Source: Neurospora intermedia
Lineage: Eukaryota; Ascomycota; Sordariomycetes; Sordariales; Sordariaceae
Assembly: GCA_037102815.1 (NCBI GenBank)
Contig: BTPP01000007.1
Coordinates: 1,984,001 to 2,048,000, forward strand
DNA: 64,000 nucleotides
Reading direction: 5' to 3'
The translations under genes and the position numbers were made by a program. The notes below the pieces were generated by a model that was not told where the DNA came from, made no database searches, and saw nothing but the letters and a program-made list of their open reading frames with translations. Shown here piece by piece: positions 25,611 to 37,739 of the stretch; positions within the stretch are counted from its first letter, which is position 1; each line of letters starts with the position of its first letter.

Positions 25611-25637
25611 CTTATTATTATTATTATTATTATTATT
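25611..25637. repeat. (TTA)n tract, former poly-Gln codons of U2
   Basis: This run of TTA triplets reads as consecutive TAA on the minus strand in the U2 frame. It sits where neighbouring sequence is Gln-rich, so it fits a CAA repeat fully converted by RIP. Confidence 0.6.
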
Positions 25638-26289
25638 GTAGGGTTGGCTAGCTTTACTAACTTTGCTAGACTTGCTAGTCCTATTAATATTACTAGCTAT
25701 AAGGGGAAAATAGCTACTGAGAGGGAAATTGGCCTTAACTAGGAGGAGGTGGAAATTGGCTACGATTAGGAGGTAGAAGGGGCGGAGGGGGAAATTGTCC
25801 TTAATCGGGAGGAGGGAAAAACTATCTTTAACCGGAACTATAACTAGTAGGAGGTTGTTATTAGGGATGTCGGGGAGGAAATAGCTAGTGGTTTAGTAAT
25901 TAAATTTAATATTTCTATATATTATTGCTATTGTAATTTAATATATTACTATCCTTAATATTGGATAAGAAGTTTGATAGGTCCTACGAAAAGTCTAGGC
26001 GAAGTACGGTATCTTGACCCGTATATTATTATTGATGTTATTGCCTATAATAGTTATATAATATTATATTAGGGATAAAAATAGGTTGACGGGGTAGTTG
26101 ACGGGGCGGTTAATAGGGTGGTTAATAGAGTAATTAATAGGGTACCTGTAGTTAACGGGTTGCCGCTTGGGAATCCTTAGTTAAGCGATCGGTTAATATA
26201 GTAGTATTTAATTCGGCGTAATTCTTTTTCAGAGTCTTCTTAACTATAGTACGAGGGTTCGGTCTAGCCGGTAAATTAATATAGCGTTA

Positions 26290-26790
26290 ACCCTATTAAA
26301 AATATTAGTATTATATAAAAGTACTAATGGAAATATAGATTATTAATTTATTTATTCCTACGCTTTAAGAGTATATTCGCGGGTACTAGCAATATTGAAA
26401 CGCTGCTAGGAATTAGGTATTTACGTATAGTTAAATACTTGCGTAGGCTAGATATAACTTATATCGGTTAGTAATGTAAGCGTACTATTAGCGGACTATT
26501 TTATATATTATTTATATTTATAATTAGAATATTTATCCTTATAAAAGTCGTTGTGAGTATTATTTTAGTAACCCTCGAAATTAATAGTCCTCTTCGCTAA
26601 AGAGGCGGGTTTCCGCTTCCTCTTAATAAAACCCGAGCCTTCTATCTAAATAATTATTAGTTACAATCGTACGTATAATTAAATTAAGGTAATACTTATA
26701 ATAACTATAATTTAAAATAACTCATAAAGTAAGAAGACTTAGTAATAATAATCGTAGGCTAATTAATTTTATTAAAAATACGAACACCGA
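26290..26790. other. No gene recognised
   Basis: AT-rich sequence upstream of U2. It would hold the U2 promoter if U2 were a real gene. No repeat, RNA or convincing frame is visible. Confidence 0.4.
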
Positions 26791-26811
26791 TTCAACATAT
26801 TAATTGGAAGA

Positions 26812-26851
26812 GGACGAAATTAATAGGGGAGAAAGTTAATAGGGGAGAAGG
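26812..26851. repeat. Purine-rich tandem repeat, split by G2
   Basis: Units of about 16-18 bases (ttaataggggagaa) repeat here and continue after G2 at 35114-35170 (ttaataggagaa, agaaggggagaagg). G2 therefore landed inside a short purine-rich minisatellite. The duplicated target gaagg (26847-26851) is part of the repeat. Confidence 0.7.
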
Positions 26852-27084
26852 TGTCACAGGCATTACTGCTATGTTCCTGTATATAGATGGGTACTGCACT
26901 GCAGTGGTGCAGCTAGCTTGCAGCTGTTTGGGTGCAGTACAGTAGTTACGTGTATACGTGCTGTGGTCCGTGTATTGGACCCACAGCGTGCCCTATATAG
27001 TTCTCGTGCGCGTATAGGATTCTCTTCCTGTTCTTCGTACAACAATCAAAGTCTTAGCTTAGTGCTTGCTCGCGCCCCGTGACA
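26852..27084 (+). repeat. G2 5' LTR
   Basis: 233 bp, tgtcacagg...ccccgtgaca. It is only lightly mutated and still rich in CpA/TpG. The sequence just downstream (ctttattgtgcc) is a loose complement of acaatcaaag inside the LTR, which hints at self-priming, but less clearly than in E1. Confidence 0.92.
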
Positions 27085-30000
27085 CTTTATTGTGCCTAAC
27101 TATCGCGTTAACGTACAACAAGTAATTTCGGAAAGAATAAAGGTAGTAAGAGATTACTGCGGTAACCTAGTCTTTACGAGATTACGTTTGGCCGACTAAA
27201 GTAGTCGCTAACAATTAATTAAGGCGTGTTTGATACCGGTCGATACGAAGCGAGAACTTTAATTAAGTACTACGATAATTTTAGAATTGTGTACTACGGT
27301 AATTTCAGAATCGTAAGCGCGATTATCGATATTAATTTTTATTTATTATTATTACTAAGAATTATAATAAAATGTCTGGTTCCGCTAGTTAACCGTATTC
27401 CTAGCAGGATTAAATTGACCTACGTAAGGTATTCCTAGTATTATTAAAAGGATTTGATCTATTTTAATATATTTATAAAGAGGAGGCTATAGGTCTCCTA
27501 GTCCCTAAGGACTTCGCTAAAAAGGTTAGGGATTTACTTAAGGTTATAAAATTACTTTATTACTTTAATACTAAATTTAAGGACCTTAATAATAAAGTTA
27601 ATATTATTACTAAAGTGAAAGATAAGTTGGCGGCCGCCTCTAAGAAGGAGGTAGAAGGGTTTAAAACCCGTATTATTATATTCGAAAACCTTAAAGCTCA
27701 ATAAACCGTTTAAGTTAATTAGTAGTAATAGAAGTACAATAGCGTTTTTAGGGAGAATATAGTCCTATAGAAGAATATTGTTTTATTATAATTAAATAAT
27801 AACTCTTTATATACTATTATTAGTTAGAAAGAATACCACGTTACTATAGCGGAGTAGTAGTATACCGATTTATTAATAGTATCCTAATTTTAGAATAATA
27901 TTTTCGAAGAGATAAATATTAATTTTAAGGAAGTATTCGCTAAAGTTAATCGGGTTAAAATTCTTTGTAAAGAGTTGGACTATACTAAATAAAGGCTTAG
28001 GGATACCTAGATTGAGGCCTAGTTTAGTGTAACTAAGTTAGTAGAGTCGATTACTAAGAACCTTAAATTCTTTGTACGAGTGGATAATGGCGATAAAAAG
28101 GAAAATGCCCCTAAAGGAGGAATAAGTAGTCTTAGCTATACTAATAGTAGTAATATAGGAGGAGTTACTACTAGCGGTACTAACGTTAGTAGGTTTAGCA
28201 TTAGTAATATAGGAGGAGTTAGCGAACCTACCGGCCTAAGGCCCGGAATAGGCGGTAGATTTAGAAGATTCGGAGGATTTGGAAAGTTCGGTAGATTTGG
28301 AGGATTCGGCGTATTTAGAGGCTCCGGCCCTAGCGGTCTTAGCGGTCCTAACGGCCTTAGAGGTCTAGGCGGAAGTAGAGGCGCTAGCGGCTATTTTATA
28401 GGTCCTAGAGGATATTACTACTTTATTCCGGCCGTTGCTAATACTTACGTTCATTATTGTAATTTAATAAAAGATCCTAAATAGTTTATAAGCAAAGAAA
28501 AAGATATATTTAAGCGTTACAATTAATTTATTACCTAATTTACGGCTATTCGCACCCGTTAGGTGATTGATAATTATAATTTTATAGACGAGAAGACTAA
28601 GTTCCTATATACTATAAACTATTTAAGTAGCGAGGCTAAGGTTACTATTACAACGAATATAAGAAAGGTTCTAAATAATCCTTACTATTCAATAGTTTAA
28701 AATTAGCCTATAGAATAAGGGTTCCTAGATTACCTAGCGTCTCGTTTCTAATAAAGCAACGTTATTACTATCTCTAAAAAAGTAATAGCCCAATTAAAGT
28801 AGGGTACTAACTCTAATAGTAAGTTCACTAACTTTACCGACTTTGAAGTATAGTTTACTATATTAGCGGATAGGTACGGTTATAATATAGCTACGAAAGT
28901 CCGGATACTTAAGGATAAAGTTAATAAGGATCTTCGTACTATAATGTTCTACTAGTATAATACTTCCGGTCGTAATAATTAGGAGGGTTGGGTAAAGTTG
29001 TACTATAGTCTATCGAAATCCTTTGATAACGCCGCTTTTTGCAATGATAATAGCTAAACTAATAATAGTGGTAATAACGGCGGTAGTAGCGGTAATAGGA
29101 ATAATAGATAAAAGGACCCCAAGGTAATAGAGATCGACTGTATTAAGATAAATAGGATCGACCTAGAAGTCGTTTAAGCCCGCTTCGTAGTTAAATAATA
29201 TATTAAGTATAGTAAGCCCGGTTATTAAGCTCGTAGATACTATAGCCAAATTAATTATAATAGTAGGCCTAAAATTATTAGTAATAACTCCAATACTAGT
29301 AAGGGTAATAGAATTTAAACTAATAGGACTGGTAGGTAGAATATTAGAACTATAGCGGATACTACGCTCCCTACGAGGGAGACGGCCGATATAGCGACCC
29401 CCGAGGCTAATACTGCCTAATAATAGGGAAATAGTAAACCTTCGGACTAAAATACATCCGAAGGCCTAGAGGAGACTAAAGAATTAGGAAAGAGGGAACG
29501 AATAGTATTATTAAGAATATAAGTATTTAATAGGCTCTTATTTACTAGAAGGGCGAGCCTTTATTTATAGAAAGTTTAGATATTTATAAATAGAATACTA
29601 CCCTCTTATTTACTTATTTTTAGTACCCCTAATATAATAATAAAATTGATTGCGTATTATTAATTGACTCTAATTATATAGGGAAGGCCTTTATTAATAG
29701 AACCTTTACCGAGAAAGTATACTTTGAAATATATAAGTTTAATAAAGCAAAACTCCTATATTTAGTAGACGGTAGTTTTAAAGAATGGGTTATATATTGT
29801 ATAGAGATAATAATACGGATCGGTTACTATAAAGAAACGATTCAACTCTTTATAGCCGATTTAGTATAAAAATACCTTATTATCTTAGGCTACCTATAAC
29901 TATAGTTATACAATTTAGACGTTAATTGGGTAATTAATAAAATTATATAGAATAAGGGATATATTAGGGATTATATCGATATATTTGATACGGTTAGTAC

Positions 30001-33000
30001 ATTAATAACGTTAATATTTCCAACTCTAGAGCTAGTAGTAGACCCGCTATTAGAAGAGGAATTAATAACGGATTTATCCCTAGATAAAGAGAGAAGGGTA
30101 ATTGAAGTATTAAAACGCCGGACGGCCGCCAATTCTAAAAAGCCCTAGATAGCGGATTAGGTATTAACCGACTAGGTATTAATATACCCTACGGAGGTAC
30201 TAAAAGGGAATTAGGTATTAATAATAGAAGTAATAGTATAGTTAATAGCGGTTAGGGAATTCGAGGAACCTTTTGGACCCGAAAGGAAGCTTAGTAAAAT
30301 TAGAATAATAATAGAAGTTAAGGGAGGCCGTAGAATTTAGACTATAGCGAGGCTAGAGCGAATCCGATATATCTATTTCTATTAATAGGAACTAGCGAAT
30401 TTGGAAATGAATCCCTTTAACCCTAAAGATTTCAAACTAATTAATACCGAGGCCTTTATAATAATTATTAGAATAAAAGGAGTACGGATTAGCTTAATAA
30501 TATAGGTAGAATTCGAAGAATTTTAGAAAGAAAGATTGTACGTCTCTATACCGGCTCTATTAGAAGAAATTTGGAAAGAAATTATAATAGGTAAAGGCGA
30601 ACTGTATAAGAAGTACTTCGAGGACCCTAAGGTCTACGAAATAATTGATATTTATAAGGCGGAAATAGTAGGAGAATAAACTTCTAATACTTCCCTTAAA
30701 TTAGGAGAAATTATTTGAATATTTATAAATCGTATTTATAATTTAGGATAGGAAGTAGGATTAATACTACTAATAGAAGTTGATTGTATTTATAGTATTA
30801 CTAAGGAGGATGTATAGAAGTTTATAGAGAAGTCTATTAAATTAAAATATACTCCTAACGAGGTTAGGGAACGTTTTTTAGACGAATATAAGGATTTATT
30901 AAAGGTAGTAAACCCTATAAACGCCGAAGTACTATTAGAATACTATTTTTATAATTATAAGATCGAGTTGATATTAGGTAACGAATTACCCTACTCTAGG
31001 GCGAGGCCTATATTACTAAAGGAATTTAGAGTTATTAAATAATAGCTTAATAATAATTTTATAAAAGGCTTTATCCGACCTTCAATTTCCGATATTGCTT
31101 TACTTGTATTACTTGTATATAAACTAAGTAGAGGCGTAAGAATTTATATTAATTATAGAAGTATTAATAATATTTTATTAAAGAATAAATACCCTTTACT
31201 ATTAATATAGGAAATGTTGGACGCTATTTGTAAGGTAAAGTAGTTTATAAAAGTAAATGTTATTATAACGTTCAATAGATTTTGTATAGTAGAGGGCTAT
31301 AAATAGTTAATAGTTTTTATTATACGGTTCGGGCTATATAAATCGCTAATATATTCCTTCGGACTATTAAGGGCTCTAATATCGTTCTAGAACTTTATTA
31401 ATAATCTATTGTACGATATTTTAAATATTTATACTATTACCTACCTCGACGACGTTTTAATTTTTTCTAAAATATATAAGGAGTATATTAAATATATTCG
31501 AGAGGTACTTTAATGCTTAATCGACGCCGGATTGCAAATCGATATCGATAAGTACGAATTTTATACCCAACGAACGAAGTATTTAGGACTAATTATTACC
31601 CCCGGTAGTATTGAGATAGATTTAAATAAAGTAAACGCTATTGCTAATTGGGAACTATCATCCTTTAAATAGCAATTATAATAATTTTTAAACTTCGCCA
31701 ATTTTTACCGGCGATTTATAGTTTAATTCTCATCGATAGTTAAACTATTCTATAAATTAACGAAGAAGGAGGCTAAATAGAAATGGGAAGATAGGTATAG
31801 AGTAGTATTCGATTCCTTAAAGTACGTATTTACAACCGTCCTAATACTAAAAATTTGTAATTAGGAGAAGCCTACAGTAATAGAAATCGACGCTTTTAAT
31901 TAGTTGTTAGGAGGAATTCTATTCTAAATGTACAACGATAGTTAGTTCTATCTAATTGTTTATTTCTTGGTAAAGTACTTATTAGTCGAATATAATTATA
32001 ATATTTATAATAAGGAATTTTTAATAATTATTAAGGCGTTGGAAAAGTAGAGGCCGGAATTGGAGGGAACTATAAAGCCTTTTAAAATCGTTATAGATTA
32101 TAAGAATTTAAAGCTTTTTAGTACTACGAAGAAATTTACCCCCTAGTATATATATTAGTTTAAGTTCTTATCTAGATTTAATTTTACTATTAAATATAAA
32201 CCCGGCTCTATTAATGTACGATTGGATACGTTAAGTAGGAAATTGGAATATATCCTTAAAGATATTTCCGACGACCGATTATAGGTAAGAGAGAAGTTAT
32301 TAATCGATTTTGGCCGTTTTAATAATTCTTTCGACCTTTTAGATATTGAGGAAGAGATTTACGTAAATGTATTGACGGATAAGGGAGAACCTCTTATAAT
32401 TTATACCCTAGAAGGAGAAGAGGAGGCTAGGGAAAATAGGTATATAAGTATTTATATTAACGATTTAATAATAAAGTTATATAGTAACTCTTTAATAATA
32501 GCTGATATTATTATAGCTATTAAAGAAGGTAATCGCTAGCTAAAATACTTAAAAAAAGTCTTGCGGATCCCCTTTGTAGAGTACTACCTCATTAATAATA
32601 GAACTATATTCAAAAATAGGGTAATAGTACTACCCGATAATAAAAAAATATAATTAGAATTGATCTATAGAACGTACTCCTTAGTATTAGGCGGGTACCC
32701 GGGGCGGGATAAAACCCTCAATTTAATAAACCGTATATATTAGTAGCTAGGGTTAATTACTACGGTTAATACTTACTATAAAGGGTGCCTCTTATACTCG
32801 AAGATTAAATCATTAAAGATAATGCCGGTAGACTTTTTAAAATTATTACTACTACCCTATATACTATAGCGGGATATCTCTATTAATTACGTTATACTAC
32901 TACCAAAATCTATAAAGAATAGTAAAGGAGTAGTTTACTAGTACGTAGTAGTAGTAATAGATAGATTAATTAAAATGAGGTACTTTATCCCTTATAAAGG

Positions 33001-34880
33001 ACTATTAACCGAAGAATTAGTAGAGAAGTTTATTAATTGTATTTATATTTTATATAGATTATTAAATACTATTATATCGGATAGGGGAATATAATTCGTT
33101 TTTATATTCTAGTAATAATTCTCGGACAGATTGGGTATTAAATTAAAATTATTTATACTATATTATAAGGAAATAAACGGCCAAATAGAGAAGATTAACG
33201 CCGAAATGGAATAATATTTCCGGACTTTCATTAATTGGGCTTAGGACAATTGGGTGGATTAGCTAGTATTAGCCGAATTCTAGGGTAATAATTTCTAATT
33301 AGTAATTATAGGAGTTTTATTATTCTTTATTAACTACGGTTTTCACCCCCGGATAGGTACCGAACCCTTAAAACTACCGCTACTAAATATATTGCTAGAA
33401 TAACGGTAGTAGATATTTAAAGCTAACGAAATTATAGAGTACTTTAGGTTAGTTTAGAATGAATTTATCGTATTATTAAGATAAGTTTAAGACCGGTACG
33501 AAGTAGCGGTTAATATAAGGAGAATAGACGCCCCTAAATATAAATTAGGAAATATAATTATATTTAATATAGAGAACTACGCTACGGGTCGGCTAATAGT
33601 AAAACTATTATTAAAGTTTAAGGGCCCTTTTCGCATAATAAAAGTAGACTTATACTCGTTAGAGCTATCTTTACCAATAAATATAAAGGTTATCTATATA
33701 ATTAACGTCTTAAGGGTTAAACTTTATATAGAAGGCTTGCCAAGGCAATCCGATTTGGTTATAAATATTAAGGTAAACGAGGGGATAGTGGTTACTAGAA
33801 CCGATAATTTCGTTAAGGAAAGATATTAGGAGTTTAAGATATTATTAAATTACTAAAAGATGGGGAATAATTAGTATTATTAAGTAAAATAGATTTATTA
33901 CCCTTTAAATCAGTAATTAGCAGCGAATTTAGATAGCTATTACGAATTGGTCTAGGAGCTTTATAATACCCGTCTAGAATTAGGTCTTCCTTACCCGATT
34001 TTTAGAAAGGGTTTTAAAGTATAGTAGAAAATAAGGAACTCCCTACCCGAGGATCCCTAAATATCCCCCAATAATATATTAACGCCGCTAAGGCGATTAC
34101 TACCGGAACTAACTTCGAACTAACCGGTACGGCGGAATATAAAATTAAATAATAGATAATAAAAGTACGCTGAAGGAAGGGTAAAAAATAAGGACTATAA
34201 GTAATAAGTTAGTAAGAATCTAGTAAAAGGGAGTTTAGCTCGATTTATTTTACGCACCTTAGTCGAATACTTTATAATATACCCTTTTATAAAATAACCG
34301 TTAATAGTACCGAGAGATAGTACGTTTTACAGCGGTCTTACGTCTCCTATTCCTTAGAATAGCCCTACGCAATTAATATTAGAAGATTAGAAAATGAGAA
34401 GAATTTAAGAATGTTAGTAGTATAATAATTGAACGTTTAAAGAGAAAAGTTATAAATAGGGAATTAAATACGCAAACTCTCTAATTTATATTAGTAGCAA
34501 CTACGGGCGTCCTACGTAAACTACTATATTATAAGCGTTCCTATAGTACCCCTAATAGGGCTAGCGATAGTAAAAATCGTTAAAGTTCTCTATATATAAT
34601 AATTAATTTAGTTTCTAGCGTACGGATAGATTATTAAGGGTAATAATAGTTCTTACGGTAGAAGGGTCGGATTTGGCAATATTTTAGCTAGCGTTCTACC
34701 TTTGAGCGGGAATTGAGGCACCGGCGAACGCTAAGCAGCTTCCCGCCTTAGTATAACTTTCCGTCTTAGTAAAAGTTTTTACCGGTATTTTATTAGGCGC
34801 AGCTATAGGAAGGTTGGGAAGACCTACTTTATTAATAATGATAGATTTTTCGAAGAGAACTTCGTTTTGGAGGAGGGTAG

Positions 34881-35113
34881 TATTATAGGTATTATTACTA
34901 TGTTCCTATATATAGATGGGTACTGTATTGTAGTGGTGCAGCTAGTTTGCAGCTATCTGGGTGCAGTATAGTAGTTACGTACACACGTACTGTAGTCCGT
35001 GTATTAGACCCACAGCGTGCCCTATATAGTTCTCGTACGCGTATAGGATTCTCTTCCTGTTCCTCGCATAATAATTAAAGTCTTAGCTTAGTGCTTGCTC
35101 GCGCCCCGTGACA
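34881..35113 (+). repeat. G2 3' LTR
   Basis: 233 bp, preceded by the polypurine tract ggaggagggtag (34869-34880). It is more RIP-mutated than the 5' LTR, mainly at its left end; the right half is nearly identical. All differences seen are transitions. Confidence 0.92.
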
Positions 35114-35118
35114 GAAGG

Positions 35119-36372
35119 TTAATAGGAGAAAATTAAAGGGAGAGAAAATTCAGAAGGGGAGAAGGCGGATCGAAATTTATATTTACCTCTCTAATTACTA
35201 ATATAAACTACGTAGTACTTTTAAATTACTAGGACGGCGTAAATAGTATAACAACTAATAAATATAATTATAATAATTCTACCGGTTTCTAATCTATTAG
35301 AAAATCGAAATAATATAGCGGGGTATTAGAATATCGACGGGTAACTATTTATCTATTTGTTTAATACCGGTATAAATATACTAGAATTTAAATAAATCGC
35401 GGGGCGCTATACGAATAATTATATTTTACCTACCACAATCGGTTAGTAAATAGTATTATATAACTAAATAGCAGGGTATCATCGATAACAATACTATTTT
35501 AGTACTTTCTCTAATTATAAATAGTTTTAAGAAATTAAATAAAATAATAGGGCATTAAAAGCGATAGTCTAATAAGTATAGTAATGAAGGTTTGGTATTA
35601 ATTTACGTTCGGTATAGGGTAGGGTGGGTCTAGAAAGCGGTTGGTTAATTATAGGGACGGCCCGGACGGGTAGTAAATATAAGGTACATTATCTTAGTAG
35701 GGGATTAATACGGGTCCTATACTTTATATAAGAAAAGGTTTATCTAGACTTTAATATATTAGACGGCATACAACCAATTATTTACTATCTAATATACAAT
35801 TTATTCACTATAAAGTATTAAATAGATACCTATTTATATTTATAGAATAGTATAGGGTATTATAGTAATTTCTAGAATACAATAAACTCGTAAGTAACTA
35901 TATAGAATTTTATTTACTTTCTAACTCTCTCCTCTATACCTAATTCCTATCATTTTACCCGTCTTTAATTACCTTATTAACTTTTATATTCAATTACACA
36001 TTTCAAAATTACTTAGACAATAATCGGCTATACCTCGTTAGAGAACTAAAGTAACTAAAGACAACGATCCCCCCTTATAAGTAAATCGTATTATTAATAG
36101 ACTACTACCGCTTAGAATTAATTATAGTAAATGCGTACCCCTCTGTAGAATATATCTATATTAACCTAATTAACTATAGCGTTCAAAATTACCAAATTTT
36201 GCCCTACTAATCGATATTGATAATAATACGGTTATATCTAATGCGGGCACAGTATACAACAATAACGACAATAATAATAACAACGACGATAATAATAATT
36301 AGGAGGATATTAATAATAAAAGTAACGGCGAGGGTGAGTTGAGTCTGATTTTTTTTTTTTTTCTTTTCTCAA
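35119..36372. other. Unassigned AT-rich sequence upstream of the Plavaka-like relic
   Basis: This is mostly AT-rich sequence without a convincing reading frame. There is a short GC-rich patch (ggacggcccggacggg) near 35650-35680. A T-rich pyrimidine tract (36348-36370) lies directly before the ATG at 36373, resembling the pyrimidine-rich leader of a fungal gene. No transposon boundary was found. Confidence 0.45.
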
Positions 36373-37739
36373 ATGAAAGCTATTCTAATCATTCTCCTAA
36401 GTATCATTGACCAAAACAATATTTTTAAAAGCATAAACATTATAGATATCCAGCGTAGATTAGAAGATTTAATAAATACCGATAATGTTCTTCCTATTAA
36501 GTTCGACGAAGAATAGTTACAATTTAATCTCGAATATAACGAGCGCAATTTTAATCGAGAAATGTAAGAGCCGGAAATAATTGTATTCGAGGAAGACTTT
36601 ATAGATAAATAGGTTGAATAAATCGAATAAGAACTAGAAATTCCTTAAGGTACTATAACCTGTAGCCTTATTTCTAATACCTTTAAATTAATCTATTATT
36701 ATTATAACTAATATAAACTTTTATTAAATTTTTATCTCGTTATTAGCTTATATACTATTATTAATAAGCGTTTACAAAAGTAGTATAAGGTATAGGTCGA
36801 AGTTCTGGGCATTTTACGTAGCTAAGACGGTAGACCTATAATTGATATTCAATACCTACCAAAGCAATTAGAAATATTAAAAAATTGTACTACCCGACGG
36901 TTACTACTTCTAGATATACGTATAGCCAAAGTCCTATTATAAACTTAAAAAATAAAGATTGAATCGGCCAATCGTAAAAGATAGTAATAGCAATAATAGT
37001 AACAATAGTAATAGGGGTAATAAGGATAAGAAGAATAAAAATAAGGGGGTAAAACTAATTCCGATTCTTCTACAATTCTGGGACCCCAATATTTTATAGA
37101 CCTATATTCCTTATTCCAAGCCTTCCTCAATTCGGATACCGCTACTACAATATATAAAGGTATAGCGCACTTAATAAATAACCCAATAGAATTATACTAT
37201 ATATTCTATTAATTATTATCGGTTCGAACCACCTCTAGCGAATATATATACTTTAGTAGCAGCCTATATTCAAAAGACACCAGTAAAACTATCTTTCTAT
37301 CGGACTTTATCTATTTCTATTACTATAGGCAGATTAGCAATAGTATTTACTACTTACTAAACAATTACCCTAATTACCATATCTATATTAGCCGTATAAA
37401 GACTATAAGTAAAAACTACACCACCGAAGTCGAATAGTACACTAGCGAAATTACCTTAATTATTAACGAATATGTAAATATTAATTGAAAAGAATAAGAA
37501 TTTCCTAAACTTAGTACCTATTACTAAATTAGTTAGAATATAACGTTCGAATAGTACAAATTAATTATACGTCTTAATTAAGAGTACTAAATTCTTTAAG
37601 AATAGACTAACTAATTCATTCCCGTTATTACTAATTATTTTAATGGTAATATTCTAAATAACCCCAATTTACTAATTCAAACTAGTAAGAAAGACAAAAG
37701 ACGGTTCAAAAAGTATATAATAGAACCAAATATCGAGTA
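36373..37739 (+). pseudogene. Plavaka/KDZ-like transposase relic, N-terminal part
   Basis: The frame starts at ATG 36373 (MKAILIILLSIIDQNN) after a pyrimidine tract and stays legible to the L3 insertion. It contains a Glu/Asp-rich stretch, a central Gln-run region (36980-37040, now mostly stops) and a stretch with Tyr/Phe-rich motifs (37090-37440). The same frame continues exactly across L3 at 60479, so L3 hit an intact coding sequence. Assignment rests on the C-terminal part. In-frame stops are mostly Gln-codon changes of RIP type, and CpA is retained far better than TpG on this strand. Confidence 0.5.

Larger units (their letters stand above)
23270..26290 (-). pseudogene. U2: long Gln/Pro-rich, Gly/Tyr-tailed coding relic
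   Basis: A single minus-strand frame is legible from about 26290 to 23270 (about 1,000 codons). Order: N-terminal Pro/Gln-rich part (26180-25600) with a degraded poly-Gln tract at 25637-25611; a charged, probably coiled-coil stretch rich in Glu, Arg and Gln (about 25440-25180); a linker with an E/D run and Asn/Pro/Ser-rich sequence, the only sizeable open part (24948-24619); a central domain of about 300 residues that I do not recognise; and a tail of five Asn-Asn-Arg-Gly-Tyr repeats (23618-23534) followed by Gly/Tyr/Ser-rich sequence. The tail resembles RGG-type RNA-binding tails. Stops fall where RIP of Gln codons would create them. It could be a host gene or a gag-like protein of an unknown element. 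Confidence 0.5.
26852..35113 (+). mobile_element. G2: Ty3/Gypsy chromovirus LTR retrotransposon, RIP-degraded
   Basis: This is an 8,262-bp LTR element fossil with 233-bp LTRs, TG...CA ends and a 5-bp target duplication gaagg (26847-26851, 35114-35118). Plus-strand order is gag (about 27150-29450, Gly-rich part 28080-28484, CCHC-like knuckle near 29190-29240), protease (DS-type site near 29650-29700), reverse transcriptase (about 30950-31640, Y-L-D-D box near 31440), RNase H (31860-32270), zinc-binding and integrase core (32640-33420), a chromodomain-like tail (33750-33950) and a long 3' untranslated part. It looks whole in layout but is broken throughout by RIP-type stops. LTR differences are all transitions, so it was young when mutated. 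Same family as G3. Confidence 0.93.
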
